Shown here one piece after another: positions 17,417-27,239 of a stretch of 64,000 nucleotides of DNA. This DNA comes from Hyphococcus sp. (GTDB lineage: Bacteria; Pseudomonadota; Alphaproteobacteria; Caulobacterales; Parvularculaceae). The stretch covers positions 372,001 through 436,000 of the forward strand of contig JANQRY010000008.1 in the NCBI GenBank assembly GCA_028284345.1, written 5' to 3'. Position 1 is the stretch's first letter. Each line of letters begins with the position of its first letter. The position numbers and the translations under genes were made by a program. The notes beneath the pieces were generated by a model, which was given only the letters and a program-made list of their open reading frames with translations, was not told the DNA's origin and searched no databases.

Positions 17417-18205
17417 CTAATCCGCATAGTAATCCCTGATGAGGTTTAATTCGTCGAGGGCCGGCTCGTCATAGTCGGCGTCTTCCCGGCGGGGCCGCGG
17501 CGGCAGCTTAACCGGCGCAAACGCCTCCTCGTTGAACTCATAGGGCACGCGGTCAAGGATCGCCCGGATAATATTCAGGCGCGCCTTCTCCTTGTCGTTG
17601 CCGTCGACAACGAGCCAGGGCGCTTCGTCCGTATGGGTCAGCGCGAACATCTTGTCGCGATAGCGCGTCGAGTCGATCCAGCGGTTGCGCGCCTCAATGT
17701 CGATGGGCGACAGCTTCCAGCGTTTGCGCGGGTCGCAGGCGCGGTCCTGAAACCGTTTTTCCTGTTCCTCGGCGCTCACATGGATCCAGAATTTCAACAG
17801 GATCAGGCCGGAATCGATCAGCATACGTTCAAATTGCGGCACTTCGCGCATGAACGTTTCATGCTCTTCCGGCGTGCAGAACCCCATGACCGGTTCGACC
17901 ACGGCGCGATTGTACCAGGAGCGGTCAAACAGCACGATTTCCCCGCCGGCGGGCAAGTGGGCCACATAGCGTTCAAAATACCATTGCGTGGCTTCCCGGT
18001 CGGACGGTTTGGGCAGGGCGACGATGCGCCAGATGCGCGCGTTCATGCGGCGCATGATGGTTTTGATGGCGCCGCCCTTGCCGGACGCGTCGCGCCCCTC
18101 AAAGATGATCGCGACCTTGCGGTTTTTCCGCCGCACGGTTTCCTGCAGCTTGGCGAGTTCGAATTCGAGGTCTTTCAATTCGCGTCGGAAGCGTTTCTTT
18201 TCCAC
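17417..18205 (-). CDS. ppk2: Polyphosphate kinase 2 (short form)
   Basis: PPK2 enzymes use polyphosphate to phosphorylate nucleoside diphosphates (or the reverse). Walker A 'EGRDASGKGGA' is at about 36-46, Walker B 'VLFDRSWYNR' at 91-100, and the lid segment 'CTPEEHETFMREVPQFERML' follows. The length is 262 residues, with a 40-residue Pro/Arg/Asp tail after the kinase core. It is the last gene of a four-gene minus-strand run (ABC permease, hslO, methyltransferase, ppk2) with gaps of about 15 bases. A second paralogue is at 54443. Confidence 0.93.
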   Translation of the reverse strand: MEKKRFRRELKDLEFELAKLQETVRRKNRKVAIIFEGRDASGKGGAIKTIMRRMNARIWRIVALPKPSDREATQWYFERYVAHLPAGGEIVLFDRSWYNRAVVEPVMGFCTPEEHETFMREVPQFERMLIDSGLILLKFWIHVSAEEQEKRFQDRACDPRKRWKLSPIDIEARNRWIDSTRYRDKMFALTHTDEAPWLVVDGNDKEKARLNIIRAILDRVPYEFNEEAFAPVKLPPRPRREDADYDEPALDELNLIRDYYAD

Positions 18206-18220
18206 TGACCTCTCCCGGTT

Positions 18221-18925
18221 TCATCCCTTGATCTTGCGCGACGCGACAATCGCCGTCACGCCCTGGGCTTTCTTGCGCAGTTCGGTGAGCGTGGGCGCAA
18301 TAATGCCCCAACTATGCATGGTGTCGTCAGGGTTGGAGGCCATGTCAGCGGAGAAAACAGCCGGGCCGTCGAAGATTTCGCCGACCGGTTCGGTCCTGCC
18401 GGGAGACGCCGCCCATTGGCGGTAGACGCTGACGCGTTGATCGACCGTCGGGTTGGGCGCGTCGCCCAGGTAACTGTCGACGGCGTGCAGCCACAACCCA
18501 CCGGGGCGCAGGATCCGCAACCCTTCATCGAAAAACGCCTCCAGTTTATGCAACGCAAGATGTTCGACGACGGAAATGGAAAATACAACGTCAAAACGCT
18601 CGTCTTCGATGTCATCGCTGTTTTCGCCGAGCAAAGCACGGATGTTCCTGACGCCGGCGATGTTCACCGCTCTCGCAGGGCCGCCGTCATTGCCCTCAAA
18701 GGGTTCGATGTTCACGCATCGGTTGTTCGCGGCAATTGCTTTCAAAAGGCGTGATTTACCGCCGCCGATCTCGGCGATGTCCATGTTGCGCGCATCTTCG
18801 AGAAAACCGTAGATGATGCAGTCCTGCGTGGTTTTCATATTAAACGGCGCGCCGGTTTTCAGCTTCTTCGGCAGGCCGCGATCGAGCGCCGCGAACAAGG
18901 CGTCTTTACGCACGAAATCAAACAT
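18221..18925 (-). CDS. Class I SAM-dependent methyltransferase
   Basis: The 234-residue protein has the glycine motif 'NMDIAEIGGGKSRLLKAIA' (motif I), a cofactor-acidic strand near 'CVNIEPFEG', the post-I segment 'FDVVFSISVVEHL' and 'LRPGGLWLHAVDSY', all characteristic of class I methyltransferases. The substrate is unknown. The start at 18925 has GGAG six bases upstream; a GTG two codons earlier is the alternative. It lies 15 bases upstream of ppk2 and 21 bases downstream of hslO, so it is cotranscribed with both. Confidence 0.78.
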   Translation of the reverse strand: MFDFVRKDALFAALDRGLPKKLKTGAPFNMKTTQDCIIYGFLEDARNMDIAEIGGGKSRLLKAIAANNRCVNIEPFEGNDGGPARAVNIAGVRNIRALLGENSDDIEDERFDVVFSISVVEHLALHKLEAFFDEGLRILRPGGLWLHAVDSYLGDAPNPTVDQRVSVYRQWAASPGRTEPVGEIFDGPAVFSADMASNPDDTMHSWGIIAPTLTELRKKAQGVTAIVASRKIKG

Positions 18926-18946
18926 CAACACTCCGTTCGAAAGTAG

Positions 18947-19870
18947 TCACGCCGACAGGGCGCCGCCGTCGGCGTTAAACCGATAGGCCTGTCGGCAAAA
19001 TTCGCATGTCACCGTGATGGCGCCGTCCTCGACCATGTCGGCGAGGTCCGATCCGTCATAGCGGCCGAGCACCGCTTCGATCTTGTCAGCGTTGCAGCTG
19101 CATTCGGCGCGCACGGGCTGGCGATCGAAAATGCGCACGCCGTCTTCGTGAAAGAGCCGGTAAAGCACCGTTTCCGCCGCGATTGACGGATCGAGCAATT
19201 CGTCATCCTCCGTTGTCTGAACAAAGGCCGCCGCGCGATCCCAGCTTTCCTGGTCGTCGGCGTCCACCAGGACTTCCGCTCCGCGCTCGCGGGCGCCGCC
19301 TTCGCCGGGCACGAATTGCGTCATGATGCCGCCGGCGCGCCACTGGTCCCGGGCGCCGGGGGCGGAAAGCCGCCCGACCGCAAGGCGGATCGCCGTGGGG
19401 ATCTGTTCCGACTGCATGAAATAAGCGACCGCCGCGTCTTCAAGGCGTTCGCCGTCAAGGGGCGTGACGCCCTGATAGCGCTCCATGTCCGGGCCCTGAT
19501 CGATCGTCATGACGATATGGCCCGCGCCGACGAGGGCGGTTCCGGCCGCGCCCGCGACGTCGCCGGCAACTTTCGCCGTCGCGCGCAAGGCGCCGCCGGC
19601 GGCGTAGTCGGCGACAATCATCGGCGCCGGGCCGTCGCCTTGCGCCTGAAAAATGAGCTTGCCGTCGAATTTCAACGCCGCGCCCATGAGGGCGACAAGC
19701 GCGACCGCTTCGCCCAAGAAGGCGCTAACGCTGTCGGGAAAATGATGACGCGCAAGGATTTCGTCCGCCGACGCGGAAAGCCGCACGATGCGGCCGCGCA
19801 CGGCGCTTTCGCCCACCTGAAACGGCAGCACGAAATCCGCGGCTTCATGCGTTTCGCCGGCAGTCGCCAT
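18947..19870 (-). CDS. hslO: Redox-regulated chaperone Hsp33
   Basis: Hsp33 is a cytosolic holdase activated by oxidation of a zinc-binding cysteine centre. The C-terminus shows the expected CxC - about 30 residues - CxxC arrangement ('AECSCNADK' and 'VTCEFCRQAY'). The body matches in 'VALMGAALKFDGKLIFQAQGDGPAPMIVADY'. The length of 307 residues is normal. An AGGGAA ribosome site precedes the ATG. It is second in the minus-strand run beginning with the ABC-2 permease. Confidence 0.95.
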   Translation of the reverse strand: MATAGETHEAADFVLPFQVGESAVRGRIVRLSASADEILARHHFPDSVSAFLGEAVALVALMGAALKFDGKLIFQAQGDGPAPMIVADYAAGGALRATAKVAGDVAGAAGTALVGAGHIVMTIDQGPDMERYQGVTPLDGERLEDAAVAYFMQSEQIPTAIRLAVGRLSAPGARDQWRAGGIMTQFVPGEGGARERGAEVLVDADDQESWDRAAAFVQTTEDDELLDPSIAAETVLYRLFHEDGVRIFDRQPVRAECSCNADKIEAVLGRYDGSDLADMVEDGAITVTCEFCRQAYRFNADGGALSA

Positions 19871-19883
19871 GGCGCGTTCCCTG

Positions 19884-20738
19884 TCAGTCTTTCAGATTAT
19901 AGCCGGAGCGAAAGAGAAAGTAGCACCATGCAGCGAGCCCGGTCATCAGCGCCAGCGACATCGACACGCCGATGAGCAGATTGGATTCGGCAACGCCGGT
20001 AAAGCCCGACCGGAAGCCGTCGATAAAATAGAACACCGGATTGAACTGGCTGGCGAGGCGAAACGGATCCGGCAGGCGCTCGATGGAATAGAACGTGCCC
20101 GACAGAAACGTTAGCGGCGTAATGACGAAATTCGTCACGGCGGCGAGGTTGTCGAATTTCTCCGCCCATACGCCGCCGATGACGCCGAGCATGGCGAAGA
20201 TGACGGCGGCGGCGAGCGAGAAATAGACAATCGGCCAGAGCGCTTCGATGCGCATTTCCGCGCCCGTCGCGGCCATGAAGCCGGCAGCCGTGACGCCGGT
20301 GATGAAGCCGACGAGAAGACCGCGGGTCGCCGCGCCCGCCACGAACGCCACGGTGAGTTCCGCCGCCGACAGCGGCGGCATCAACACGTCGACAATGGCA
20401 CCTTGCACCTTGCCGATCAGGATTGAGGACGAGGAATTGGCGAAGGCGTTGGTCAGCACCGCCATCATCATCAGGCCCGGCGCCAGAAACTCAACAAACG
20501 GAACATCGGCGACGGTCGGCCGCGAGGCGCCGAAGGCCTGGGTGAAAACCACAAGAAACAGAAGGGTCGAAACCACCGGCGCGATGACCGTCTGGGTAAT
20601 GACTTTCAGGAACCGGCGGACTTCCTTGACGTATAGCGTCCACAGGCCGAGCCAGTTGACGGCGCCGAACCGTCGGGCGCCGAAAACGGCCTGACCGCCG
20701 GTCTTTTGCTGCGCTGCGATATCGCTTGCGCCGTCCAT
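19884..20738 (-). CDS. ABC-2 type transporter permease
   Basis: The 284-residue protein has a cytosolic N-terminus and six hydrophobic segments, with 'TLYVKEVRRFLKVITQTVIAPVVSTLLFLVVF' at the first helix and the ABC-2 signature region 'ITPLTFLSGTFYSIERLPDPFRLASQFNPVFYFIDGFR'. The family exports drugs, polysaccharides or similar with a separate ATPase, which is not encoded here. The start at 20738 follows a GGAAAGG ribosome site; an in-frame start 29 codons upstream lacks support. It heads the hslO - methyltransferase - ppk2 run. Confidence 0.88.
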   Translation of the reverse strand: MDGASDIAAQQKTGGQAVFGARRFGAVNWLGLWTLYVKEVRRFLKVITQTVIAPVVSTLLFLVVFTQAFGASRPTVADVPFVEFLAPGLMMMAVLTNAFANSSSSILIGKVQGAIVDVLMPPLSAAELTVAFVAGAATRGLLVGFITGVTAAGFMAATGAEMRIEALWPIVYFSLAAAVIFAMLGVIGGVWAEKFDNLAAVTNFVITPLTFLSGTFYSIERLPDPFRLASQFNPVFYFIDGFRSGFTGVAESNLLIGVSMSLALMTGLAAWCYFLFRSGYNLKD

Positions 20739-20984
20739 GATGCGTCGCCTTTCCACTGCCGGAACCGAGGTCCTCGTTTGGACCGGCGGCGGCCCGCCGG
20801 TCAACCATGACGGCTTTATCAACATCTAGTGGGAAAAAAAACGATGCGGCGCCATGTTGTGTTTCTGAATTGCTGGGATACTATATTTCGGCGCTCAACG
20901 GCGCGACGGATACGATACTACTAGATATTGATATTTTTGCGCGCCCGGCGCGGCGCGCTCCGCAGGGAAAGGGAGACTGGCGGC

Positions 20985-21494
20985 ATGGCCTGGACCGACG
21001 AACGCGTTGAAACCTTGAAGAAATTATGGGCCGAGGGCCTGTCGGCGGCGCAGATCGCCAACAAGATCGGCGGCGTCACGCGCAACGCCGTGATCGGCAA
21101 GGTCCATCGCCTCGGCTTGTCCGGGCGGGCGACGCCGGCCAAACCGCAGCGCGGCTGCGCGCCGGCGGCGACGCAAAAGGACAAGGACGTCCCGGCGAAG
21201 GCGCCGCGGGAAGAGGTCAAGTCGGTTATCCCCGAGCCGGACTTCATTGCGCCCCTGGTGCTGGATTCCGGCGACGCGGCGACCGTGTCGACGATTGGGA
21301 ACAATATGTGCAAATGGCCGATCGGCGATCCCGCCCGGGAGGATTTCCATTTTTGCGGCCAGCCGACCCTGCCGGGGAAATCCTACTGCGCCTATCACGC
21401 CCGTATGGCCTTTCAGCCGCCGCAACGGCGCGAGGCGCGTCCCGCGCCGCGCCGCGCCATCGCCAACCCGGCCAAACGACGGGCGGCGAGTTAG
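20985..21494 (+). CDS. gcrA: Cell-cycle regulator GcrA
   Basis: GcrA is a sigma70 cofactor of alphaproteobacteria that works with CcrM methylation (GANTC) to time the cell cycle. The N-terminal DNA-binding segment 'MAWTDERVETLKKLWAEGLS...RNAVIGKVHRLGLSGR' is diagnostic. The C-terminal domain carries 'MCKWPIGDP...FHFCGQPTLPGKSYCAYH', the sigma70-interacting region with conserved cysteines. At 169 residues it has the family length. The start at 20985 follows AAAGGGAG. No GANTC site was seen in the 240 bases upstream. It converges with the LppC gene. Confidence 0.96.
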   Translation: MAWTDERVETLKKLWAEGLSAAQIANKIGGVTRNAVIGKVHRLGLSGRATPAKPQRGCAPAATQKDKDVPAKAPREEVKSVIPEPDFIAPLVLDSGDAATVSTIGNNMCKWPIGDPAREDFHFCGQPTLPGKSYCAYHARMAFQPPQRREARPAPRRAIANPAKRRAAS

Positions 21495-21572
21495 AGCGGG
21501 TTGGCGCGTTGCGCGGGGGCGGACGGTTATTCACCGGTCCGTCCCGCCTGTTAGACTCCTCCTCAAAACACC

Positions 21573-22922
21573 CTAAAAACCGGCGGCGAAGCTGCGGGGC
21601 GCCGGGTCGACGACCTGAATGCCGCCGGGCTGGATTTCAAGGATCGCCAGCCCGCGCTCGACCGAGCCGTCGCGGTTGAGGCGAAAGAGGCCATCGGCCC
21701 CGAAATAGCCGTTGGGATCGGTGATGGCGTTGACGGAAAACCGGTTGCGCCGTCGCTGGGTCGCGCCGAGCCGCGCAGAGAGCAGCGTTGCGTCATAGGC
21801 GAGCGAGGCGAGCCGCGGCGGCGGCGCGCCGAAGGCCGTCGCGTAGCGAGTCTCGAAGTTGCGCGAGATTTCCGGATCCGGCGCGGCGAACCAGCCGCCG
21901 CGCAGGGCCGGCTCGCGCGTGAGCCGCGGATTGTTCCAGGCCGAAACCCCGAGGAGCTTCACCCGCGTGATATCCACATTGTAATAGGGAAGCAGCGGCG
22001 CAAGGGCGCGCAGGAGCGTTCCCTGCTCCGGCATCAACACCGCCTGATAGCCTTCCGTATACCCCGTTTCACCGTCGGGCGGCGGGGTCGCAGCGGAGCG
22101 GTCGCCTTCAAACTCATGTCGCAGTTCGAGGGGAACGATCTGTTTTGAATATCGCGCCAGGCGCTTGGCCGGCTCCAGCATCAGCTCCGGCTCCTGCTGG
22201 TAGCGTTCTTCGTGAACGATGACGCCGCCGCGGGAGAAAACCTCCTGCGCAAACGCGCCGGAAACCCGCGAGCCATATTCGCTTAGCGGCGCGAGCAGGC
22301 CGAAACGGGTCATGTCCTGCTGCATGGCGTAGTCCGTCACCCGCTGGATTTCGAGTTCCGGCGGAAAGCTCAAAAGATAAACGCCGTCGCCGGCGACCTT
22401 GAGGTCGGACGAAAACGCGATCATCGGCGCATCCGCCGCCCGGGCGACGGGCGCCGCCGCGGCGGTCGATTCCGAGAACAGGGGTCCGAGAATAATTTCC
22501 GCGCCGTCGGCGAGCGCCGAACGCGCCGCGGCGGCCGCGCCGTCGGGCCGGCCCTTGGTGTCTTTCGGGATCAGAAGAAACCGGTTGTCGCCAGCGTCAA
22601 AGGCGGCGAGCTGCGCCGCATCGAACATCGCTGAAGCAACCTTCCGGGCCGCTTCATTGGGCGCGGTAAAGGGCAGGAGCAGCCCGACGCGCACCGGTTC
22701 TTCATCGCCCAGATGACGCGGGCGGACAAAGCCGCGCCGGTCGTATCGGCGTTGCTCCTCAAATTCCGGTTCGGGCAGCGGCTCAACCGCCGGTCGGTCT
22801 TCCGGCTGGGCGATCACCGGGCCGGGGGCCCGGGTCGGCGCCGACGTGCCGCAAGCAGCGAGGGCGGCGGTCGCCGCCGCCAACAGGCCGGCCTTCAGCC
22901 ATGCCGATACGTTCACACCCAT
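21573..22922 (-). CDS. Penicillin-binding protein activator LppC-type lipoprotein
   Basis: The 449-residue protein has a lipoprotein signal with lipobox LAAC (Cys24), a Pro-rich linker and a periplasmic binding-protein fold like LppC/LpoA ('VRVGLLLPFTAPNEAARKVASAMFDAAQLAAFD', 'AEIILGPLFSESTAAAAPVARAADAPMIAFSSD'). In enterobacteria LpoA activates PBP1A. The start at 22922 is chosen for the signal peptide; an upstream in-frame ATG adds 26 unlikely residues. It is divergent from rsmI-yraN-BON, the same yraM-yraL-yraN-yraP association seen in other proteobacteria. Confidence 0.88.
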   Translation of the reverse strand: MGVNVSAWLKAGLLAAATAALAACGTSAPTRAPGPVIAQPEDRPAVEPLPEPEFEEQRRYDRRGFVRPRHLGDEEPVRVGLLLPFTAPNEAARKVASAMFDAAQLAAFDAGDNRFLLIPKDTKGRPDGAAAAARSALADGAEIILGPLFSESTAAAAPVARAADAPMIAFSSDLKVAGDGVYLLSFPPELEIQRVTDYAMQQDMTRFGLLAPLSEYGSRVSGAFAQEVFSRGGVIVHEERYQQEPELMLEPAKRLARYSKQIVPLELRHEFEGDRSAATPPPDGETGYTEGYQAVLMPEQGTLLRALAPLLPYYNVDITRVKLLGVSAWNNPRLTREPALRGGWFAAPDPEISRNFETRYATAFGAPPPRLASLAYDATLLSARLGATQRRRNRFSVNAITDPNGYFGADGLFRLNRDGSVERGLAILEIQPGGIQVVDPAPRSFAAGF

Positions 22923-23075
22923 TGTCCCAAATCCCTTTTGTCGCCTGCGGACGCCCCGTTCGGCGCGGAAACTAGCCCGGCCCGCGACGCCGGTAAACAA
23001 GCCCAGCGCCCGGTTTCACATTAAGACGCGTCCTAAGATTTGACGCGGCCCCCGCGCCGGTCCCATCAAGACCCC

Positions 23076-23920
<845 letters not shown>

Positions 23921-23924
<4 letters not shown>

Positions 23925-24304
23925 CCGCCGGCGCGCAGGATCAACGCGCGGCGCGGCGACGGTCTGAACGGTCCGGGCGATATGCGGAATGGGTCGCTGC
24001 CCTGATGCTGCAACTTAAAGGCTATCGCATTCTGGCGCGGCGTTATCGCGCCAAAAGCGGCGAGATTGACCTGATCGCCCGGCGCGGACGCGTTATTGCC
24101 TTTGTCGAGGTGAAAACCCGCGCGCGCCTTGACCATGCGCTGGACGCGGTGACGGCGCGGGCGCGCCGGCGCATCGAACGGGCCGCCGACATGTTCATCG
24201 CCCGCAACCCCCGCCTTGCCGAATGCGACATGCGCTACGATATCGTCGCGATGGCGCCCTGGCGCTTTCGACACTTGCGCGGCGCCTGGCGCTTCGGCGA
24301 ATGA
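23921..24304 (+). CDS. yraN: YraN family (UPF0102) nuclease-fold protein
   Basis: The 127-residue protein has the restriction-endonuclease-like core of UPF0102: 'GRYAEWVAALMLQLKGYRILARRYRAKSGEIDLIARRGRVIAFVEVKTR', containing the acidic/Lys motif GEIDLI...FVEVK. Its cellular role is not established. It overlaps rsmI by ATGA and precedes the BON-domain lipoprotein, the conserved order in proteobacteria. Confidence 0.93.
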
Positions 24305-24382
24305 GGCGCAGTGTTCCCCAACGGCGAAGCAGCGCAAAGACCGGACGCCGTTTCGCAAGCCAAAGACCGAAGGTGATGTAAA

Positions 24383-24931
24383 ATGTTCATGTTCCCGACC
24401 CGCGCCTTGCTCGGCCTTTTTGCACTGCTTGCTGCGGCGGCCTGCGCCTCCAGCCGTTCCCTCGACGACAGCTTTTCCGACATCGCCGGCAATGCGGATC
24501 TTAAGGGCGTGCTCTTCACAGACCGCAGCCACGACTATGGCGATGTCGACATCACGCTGTTTGAAGGCCGGTTGATGCTCACCGGCACCATGCGCACGGA
24601 AGCGGGCCGCGCCAAGCTGATTGAAAACGCCTGGAAAGCCGACGGCGTTGAACAGGTGATTGATGAAATTATCGTCGGGGGTCGCACGTCCTTCGGCCAG
24701 GGCCTAACAGACACGCGCATCGACCAGACGCTGAAAGCGAAGCTGATCGCCGACGGCGAGGTTACGTCGACCCGATACAAGATCGCCGTTTCCGGCGGGA
24801 CCGTTTACATGATCGGCGCAGCGCGAACCGAAGAAGAACTCGACAGAGCCTTGTCCCTCGCCGGCTCGACCGGCGGCGCCCGCAAGGTCGTCAGCCATGT
24901 TGTCGCGCGCGCGCCTGGCGATACCCAGTAG
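24383..24931 (+). CDS. Double BON-domain lipoprotein (YraP/DolP-like)
   Basis: The 182-residue lipoprotein has lipobox AAAC (Cys21) and two BON domains, about 40-105 ('DVDITLFEGRLMLTGTMRTEAGRAKLIENAWKADGVEQVIDEI') and 110-178 ('ISVSGGTVYMIGA'-like second repeat). The enterobacterial homologue DolP (YraP) is an outer-membrane lipoprotein acting in envelope integrity and BAM fitness. An AAGGTGAT ribosome site precedes the ATG. It is downstream of yraN and upstream of gshB. Confidence 0.88.
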   Translation: MFMFPTRALLGLFALLAAAACASSRSLDDSFSDIAGNADLKGVLFTDRSHDYGDVDITLFEGRLMLTGTMRTEAGRAKLIENAWKADGVEQVIDEIIVGGRTSFGQGLTDTRIDQTLKAKLIADGEVTSTRYKIAVSGGTVYMIGAARTEEELDRALSLAGSTGGARKVVSHVVARAPGDTQ

Positions 24932-24958
24932 GGCGACACGCAGCAAAGCAACGCGTAC

Positions 24959-24972
24959 TAACGCATTCGTTA
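24959..24972. promoter_or_regulatory. Palindrome TAACGCATTCGTTA upstream of gshB
   Basis: A perfect 5-bp inverted repeat (TAACG-CATT-CGTTA) lies 18 bases before the gshB start, close to the AAGGAG ribosome site. It could be an operator or a small mRNA hairpin. No experimentally known motif was matched. Confidence 0.3.
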
Positions 24973-24990
24973 ATCCAAGGAGCCGGTCCC

Positions 24991-25935
24991 ATGTTGAAAA
25001 TAGCCATCCAGATGGACCCGATCGAACATGTCGACGTCAATGCGGACACAACCTTCGACATGGCGCTCGAAGCCTTCGGGCGCGGCCATGAAGTTTCCGT
25101 CTACGGACCGGATTCCCTTTATCTATATGACGGCGCGGTGCGGGCCCAAACCCAGCGCATTGAGGCCATGAAGCGCATACAGGGCGAGCATGTCACCCTC
25201 GCCGCGCCGGCGGTTCAGGACCTGCGCGAGGCGGACGTCGTACTCATGCGCCAGGACCCGCCCTTCAACATGGCCTACATCACCGCCGCTCAAATATTGG
25301 AGAGGCTGGCGCCCGATACGCTGGTTCTTAACGATCCGCGTGCGGTTCGCGACGCGCCGGAGAAACTTTTCGTAACAGAATTTGAAGGCCTGACGCCGCC
25401 GACAATGATCACCCGTGATATGAATTCAATTCGGGATTTCCGGCGTGAGCATGGCGACGTCATTTTAAAGCCCCTTTACGGCAATGGCGGCGAAGGGGTC
25501 TTTCGGGTGAAGCCGGACGACGGGAATTTCAACGCCCTGTTGGAACTCTTTGTACAGACCTATCGCGAACCGATGATTGCTCAAAAGTTCATTCCGGCGG
25601 TGTCGAGCGGGGACAAGCGGATCATTCTCCTCGACGGCGAGGCGGTGGGCGCCATTAACCGCGTGCCGGTGAAAGGCGAAACCCGGTCGAACATGCATGT
25701 GGGCGGCCGCGCCGAAGCGGTGGAAATGAACAAGCGCGACCAGGAGATCTGCGACGCGATCGGCCCGGCGCTGAAAGAGCGCGGGCTTGTATTCGCCGGC
25801 ATCGACGTCATCGGCGACTATCTCACCGAGATTAACGTCACCTCGCCCACCGGCGTGCAGGAAGTGCGCAAATTCGGCGGCGCGGACATCTCAGCCCTCC
25901 TCTGGGACTGGGTGGAAGGGCGTCTGGAAAAATGA
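24991..25935 (+). CDS. gshB: Glutathione synthase
   Basis: This ATP-grasp ligase adds glycine to gamma-glutamylcysteine. The protein starts MLKIAIQMDPIEHVDVNADTTF, typical of bacterial GshB, and contains 'LMRQDPPFNMAYITAAQILERL', 'DVILKPLYGNGGEGVF' (ATP-grasp loop), 'MIAQKFIPAVSSGDKRIILLDGEAVGAINRVP' and 'FAGIDVIGDYLTEINVTSPTG'. The length of 314 residues is normal. An AAGGAG site is present. The first glycosyltransferase gene starts 65 bp downstream, so gshB may lead that transcript. Confidence 0.97.
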   Translation: MLKIAIQMDPIEHVDVNADTTFDMALEAFGRGHEVSVYGPDSLYLYDGAVRAQTQRIEAMKRIQGEHVTLAAPAVQDLREADVVLMRQDPPFNMAYITAAQILERLAPDTLVLNDPRAVRDAPEKLFVTEFEGLTPPTMITRDMNSIRDFRREHGDVILKPLYGNGGEGVFRVKPDDGNFNALLELFVQTYREPMIAQKFIPAVSSGDKRIILLDGEAVGAINRVPVKGETRSNMHVGGRAEAVEMNKRDQEICDAIGPALKERGLVFAGIDVIGDYLTEINVTSPTGVQEVRKFGGADISALLWDWVEGRLEK

Positions 25936-25999
25936 CTCTGCGCGCCGCGATCCCTTTTTGCCACCGGATGCGGCGCCAGCAGCGCAAGGACGGTGCGGC

Positions 26000-27199
26000 A
26001 TGACCCATGGCACCGCCCCGGACAAGCTGCGCGTGGCGCTCTTTTCCGGCAACTACAATTACGTCATGGACGGCCCCGTGCGCGCCCTCAACAAGCTGGT
26101 GGCGCATCTGGAAAAGCGCGGCAATGACGTCCTCGTTTTCGCGCCGACGTCGAAGGACAGCTATCTCGATCACGCGGGCGAACTTGTATCGCTCCCCTCC
26201 TGCCCCGCGCCGCGGCGGCCGGAATACCGCATCGCCGTCGGTCTCCATGGCGCCGCGAAAAAGCGCCTGAAAGATTTCGCGCCAAACCTCATTCATATTT
26301 CAGCGCCGGATCTCGGCGGCCTCGGCGCACTCAACTATGGGCGCAAGAACAACATCCCTGTCGTTGCGTCCTTTCACACGCGCTTTGACACCTATCCGCG
26401 TTATTACGGCGCCGCCTGGGCGGAGAAATATCTCACCAAATACATGCGGTATTTCTATCGCCGCTGTGAGCACGTCTATCCGCCGTCGCAATCCATGGCC
26501 GACGAACTTCTCCGCGACGGCATCGGCCGCGAGATGCGGCTCTGGACCCGCGGCGTCGACAGCGCGCTGTTCAATCCGGAAAAACGCGACATGGCATGGC
26601 GCCGCGCCGTCGGTCTCGCCGACGACGACATCGCGGTTCTGTTTGTCGGGCGGCTCGTCTTGGAAAAAGGCATCGATCATTTCGCCGGCGCCCTGAAGGC
26701 CGCGCAACAAACGCACCCGAAACTGCGCGCCCTGATCGTCGGCGGCGGGCCGGAGCGGACCTATTTCGAAGAGCGCTGCCCCGGCGGCGTTTTCCTCGGC
26801 CATCAGGGCGGCGAGGATCTCGCCCGCGCCTACGCCAGCAGCGACATTTTCTTCAATCCGTCGATCACCGAAACCTTCGGGCAGGTGACGCTGGAAGCGA
26901 TGGCCTCGGGCCGGCCGGCCCTTTGCGCCAACGCCGCCGGCAGCCTGTCGCTGGTGGATGACGGAACGACCGGCTTCATCGCCAAGGCCGACGTCAAGGA
27001 CTTCACCGAAAAGCTGAACCGCCTCGCCGGCGACGCAGCGCTGCGCGCCGAGATGGGCGTCGCGGGCCGCAACAAGGCGCTCACCTTTTCATGGGACGCC
27101 GTGCTCGACGATCTCATCGACAATTATCGCGACGCCATGGCGTCGTATCGCGGCGACACCGCGCGACGATCCGACCGCGCACTGCCGGAGGCGGCGTAA
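26000..27199 (+). CDS. GT4-type glycosyltransferase
   Basis: The 399-residue retaining glycosyltransferase has two Rossmann domains. The N-terminal acceptor side is 'RVALFSGNYNYVMDGPVRALNKLVAHLEKRG' and the donor side shows 'VLFVGRLVLEKGIDHFAGAL' and the E-x7-E motif in 'SITETFGQVTLEAMASGRPAL'. Relatives include MgtA-like mannosyltransferases and lipid glycosyltransferases; donor and acceptor here are unknown. ATG 26000 with an AAGGA ribosome site is preferred over longer in-frame starts that overlap gshB. It is followed 40 bp later by a second GT4. Confidence 0.88.
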   Translation: MTHGTAPDKLRVALFSGNYNYVMDGPVRALNKLVAHLEKRGNDVLVFAPTSKDSYLDHAGELVSLPSCPAPRRPEYRIAVGLHGAAKKRLKDFAPNLIHISAPDLGGLGALNYGRKNNIPVVASFHTRFDTYPRYYGAAWAEKYLTKYMRYFYRRCEHVYPPSQSMADELLRDGIGREMRLWTRGVDSALFNPEKRDMAWRRAVGLADDDIAVLFVGRLVLEKGIDHFAGALKAAQQTHPKLRALIVGGGPERTYFEERCPGGVFLGHQGGEDLARAYASSDIFFNPSITETFGQVTLEAMASGRPALCANAAGSLSLVDDGTTGFIAKADVKDFTEKLNRLAGDAALRAEMGVAGRNKALTFSWDAVLDDLIDNYRDAMASYRGDTARRSDRALPEAA

Positions 27200-27239
27200 G
27201 CGATCCCATGGACCGAAACGACATGACAAAGGGCGGGCG

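Noticed and set aside
20739-20984. GANTC methylation sites that would mark a GcrA/CcrM-type promoter for gcrA
   Set aside because: No GANTC was seen between 20739 and 20984, so autoregulation through methylated sites is not supported here.
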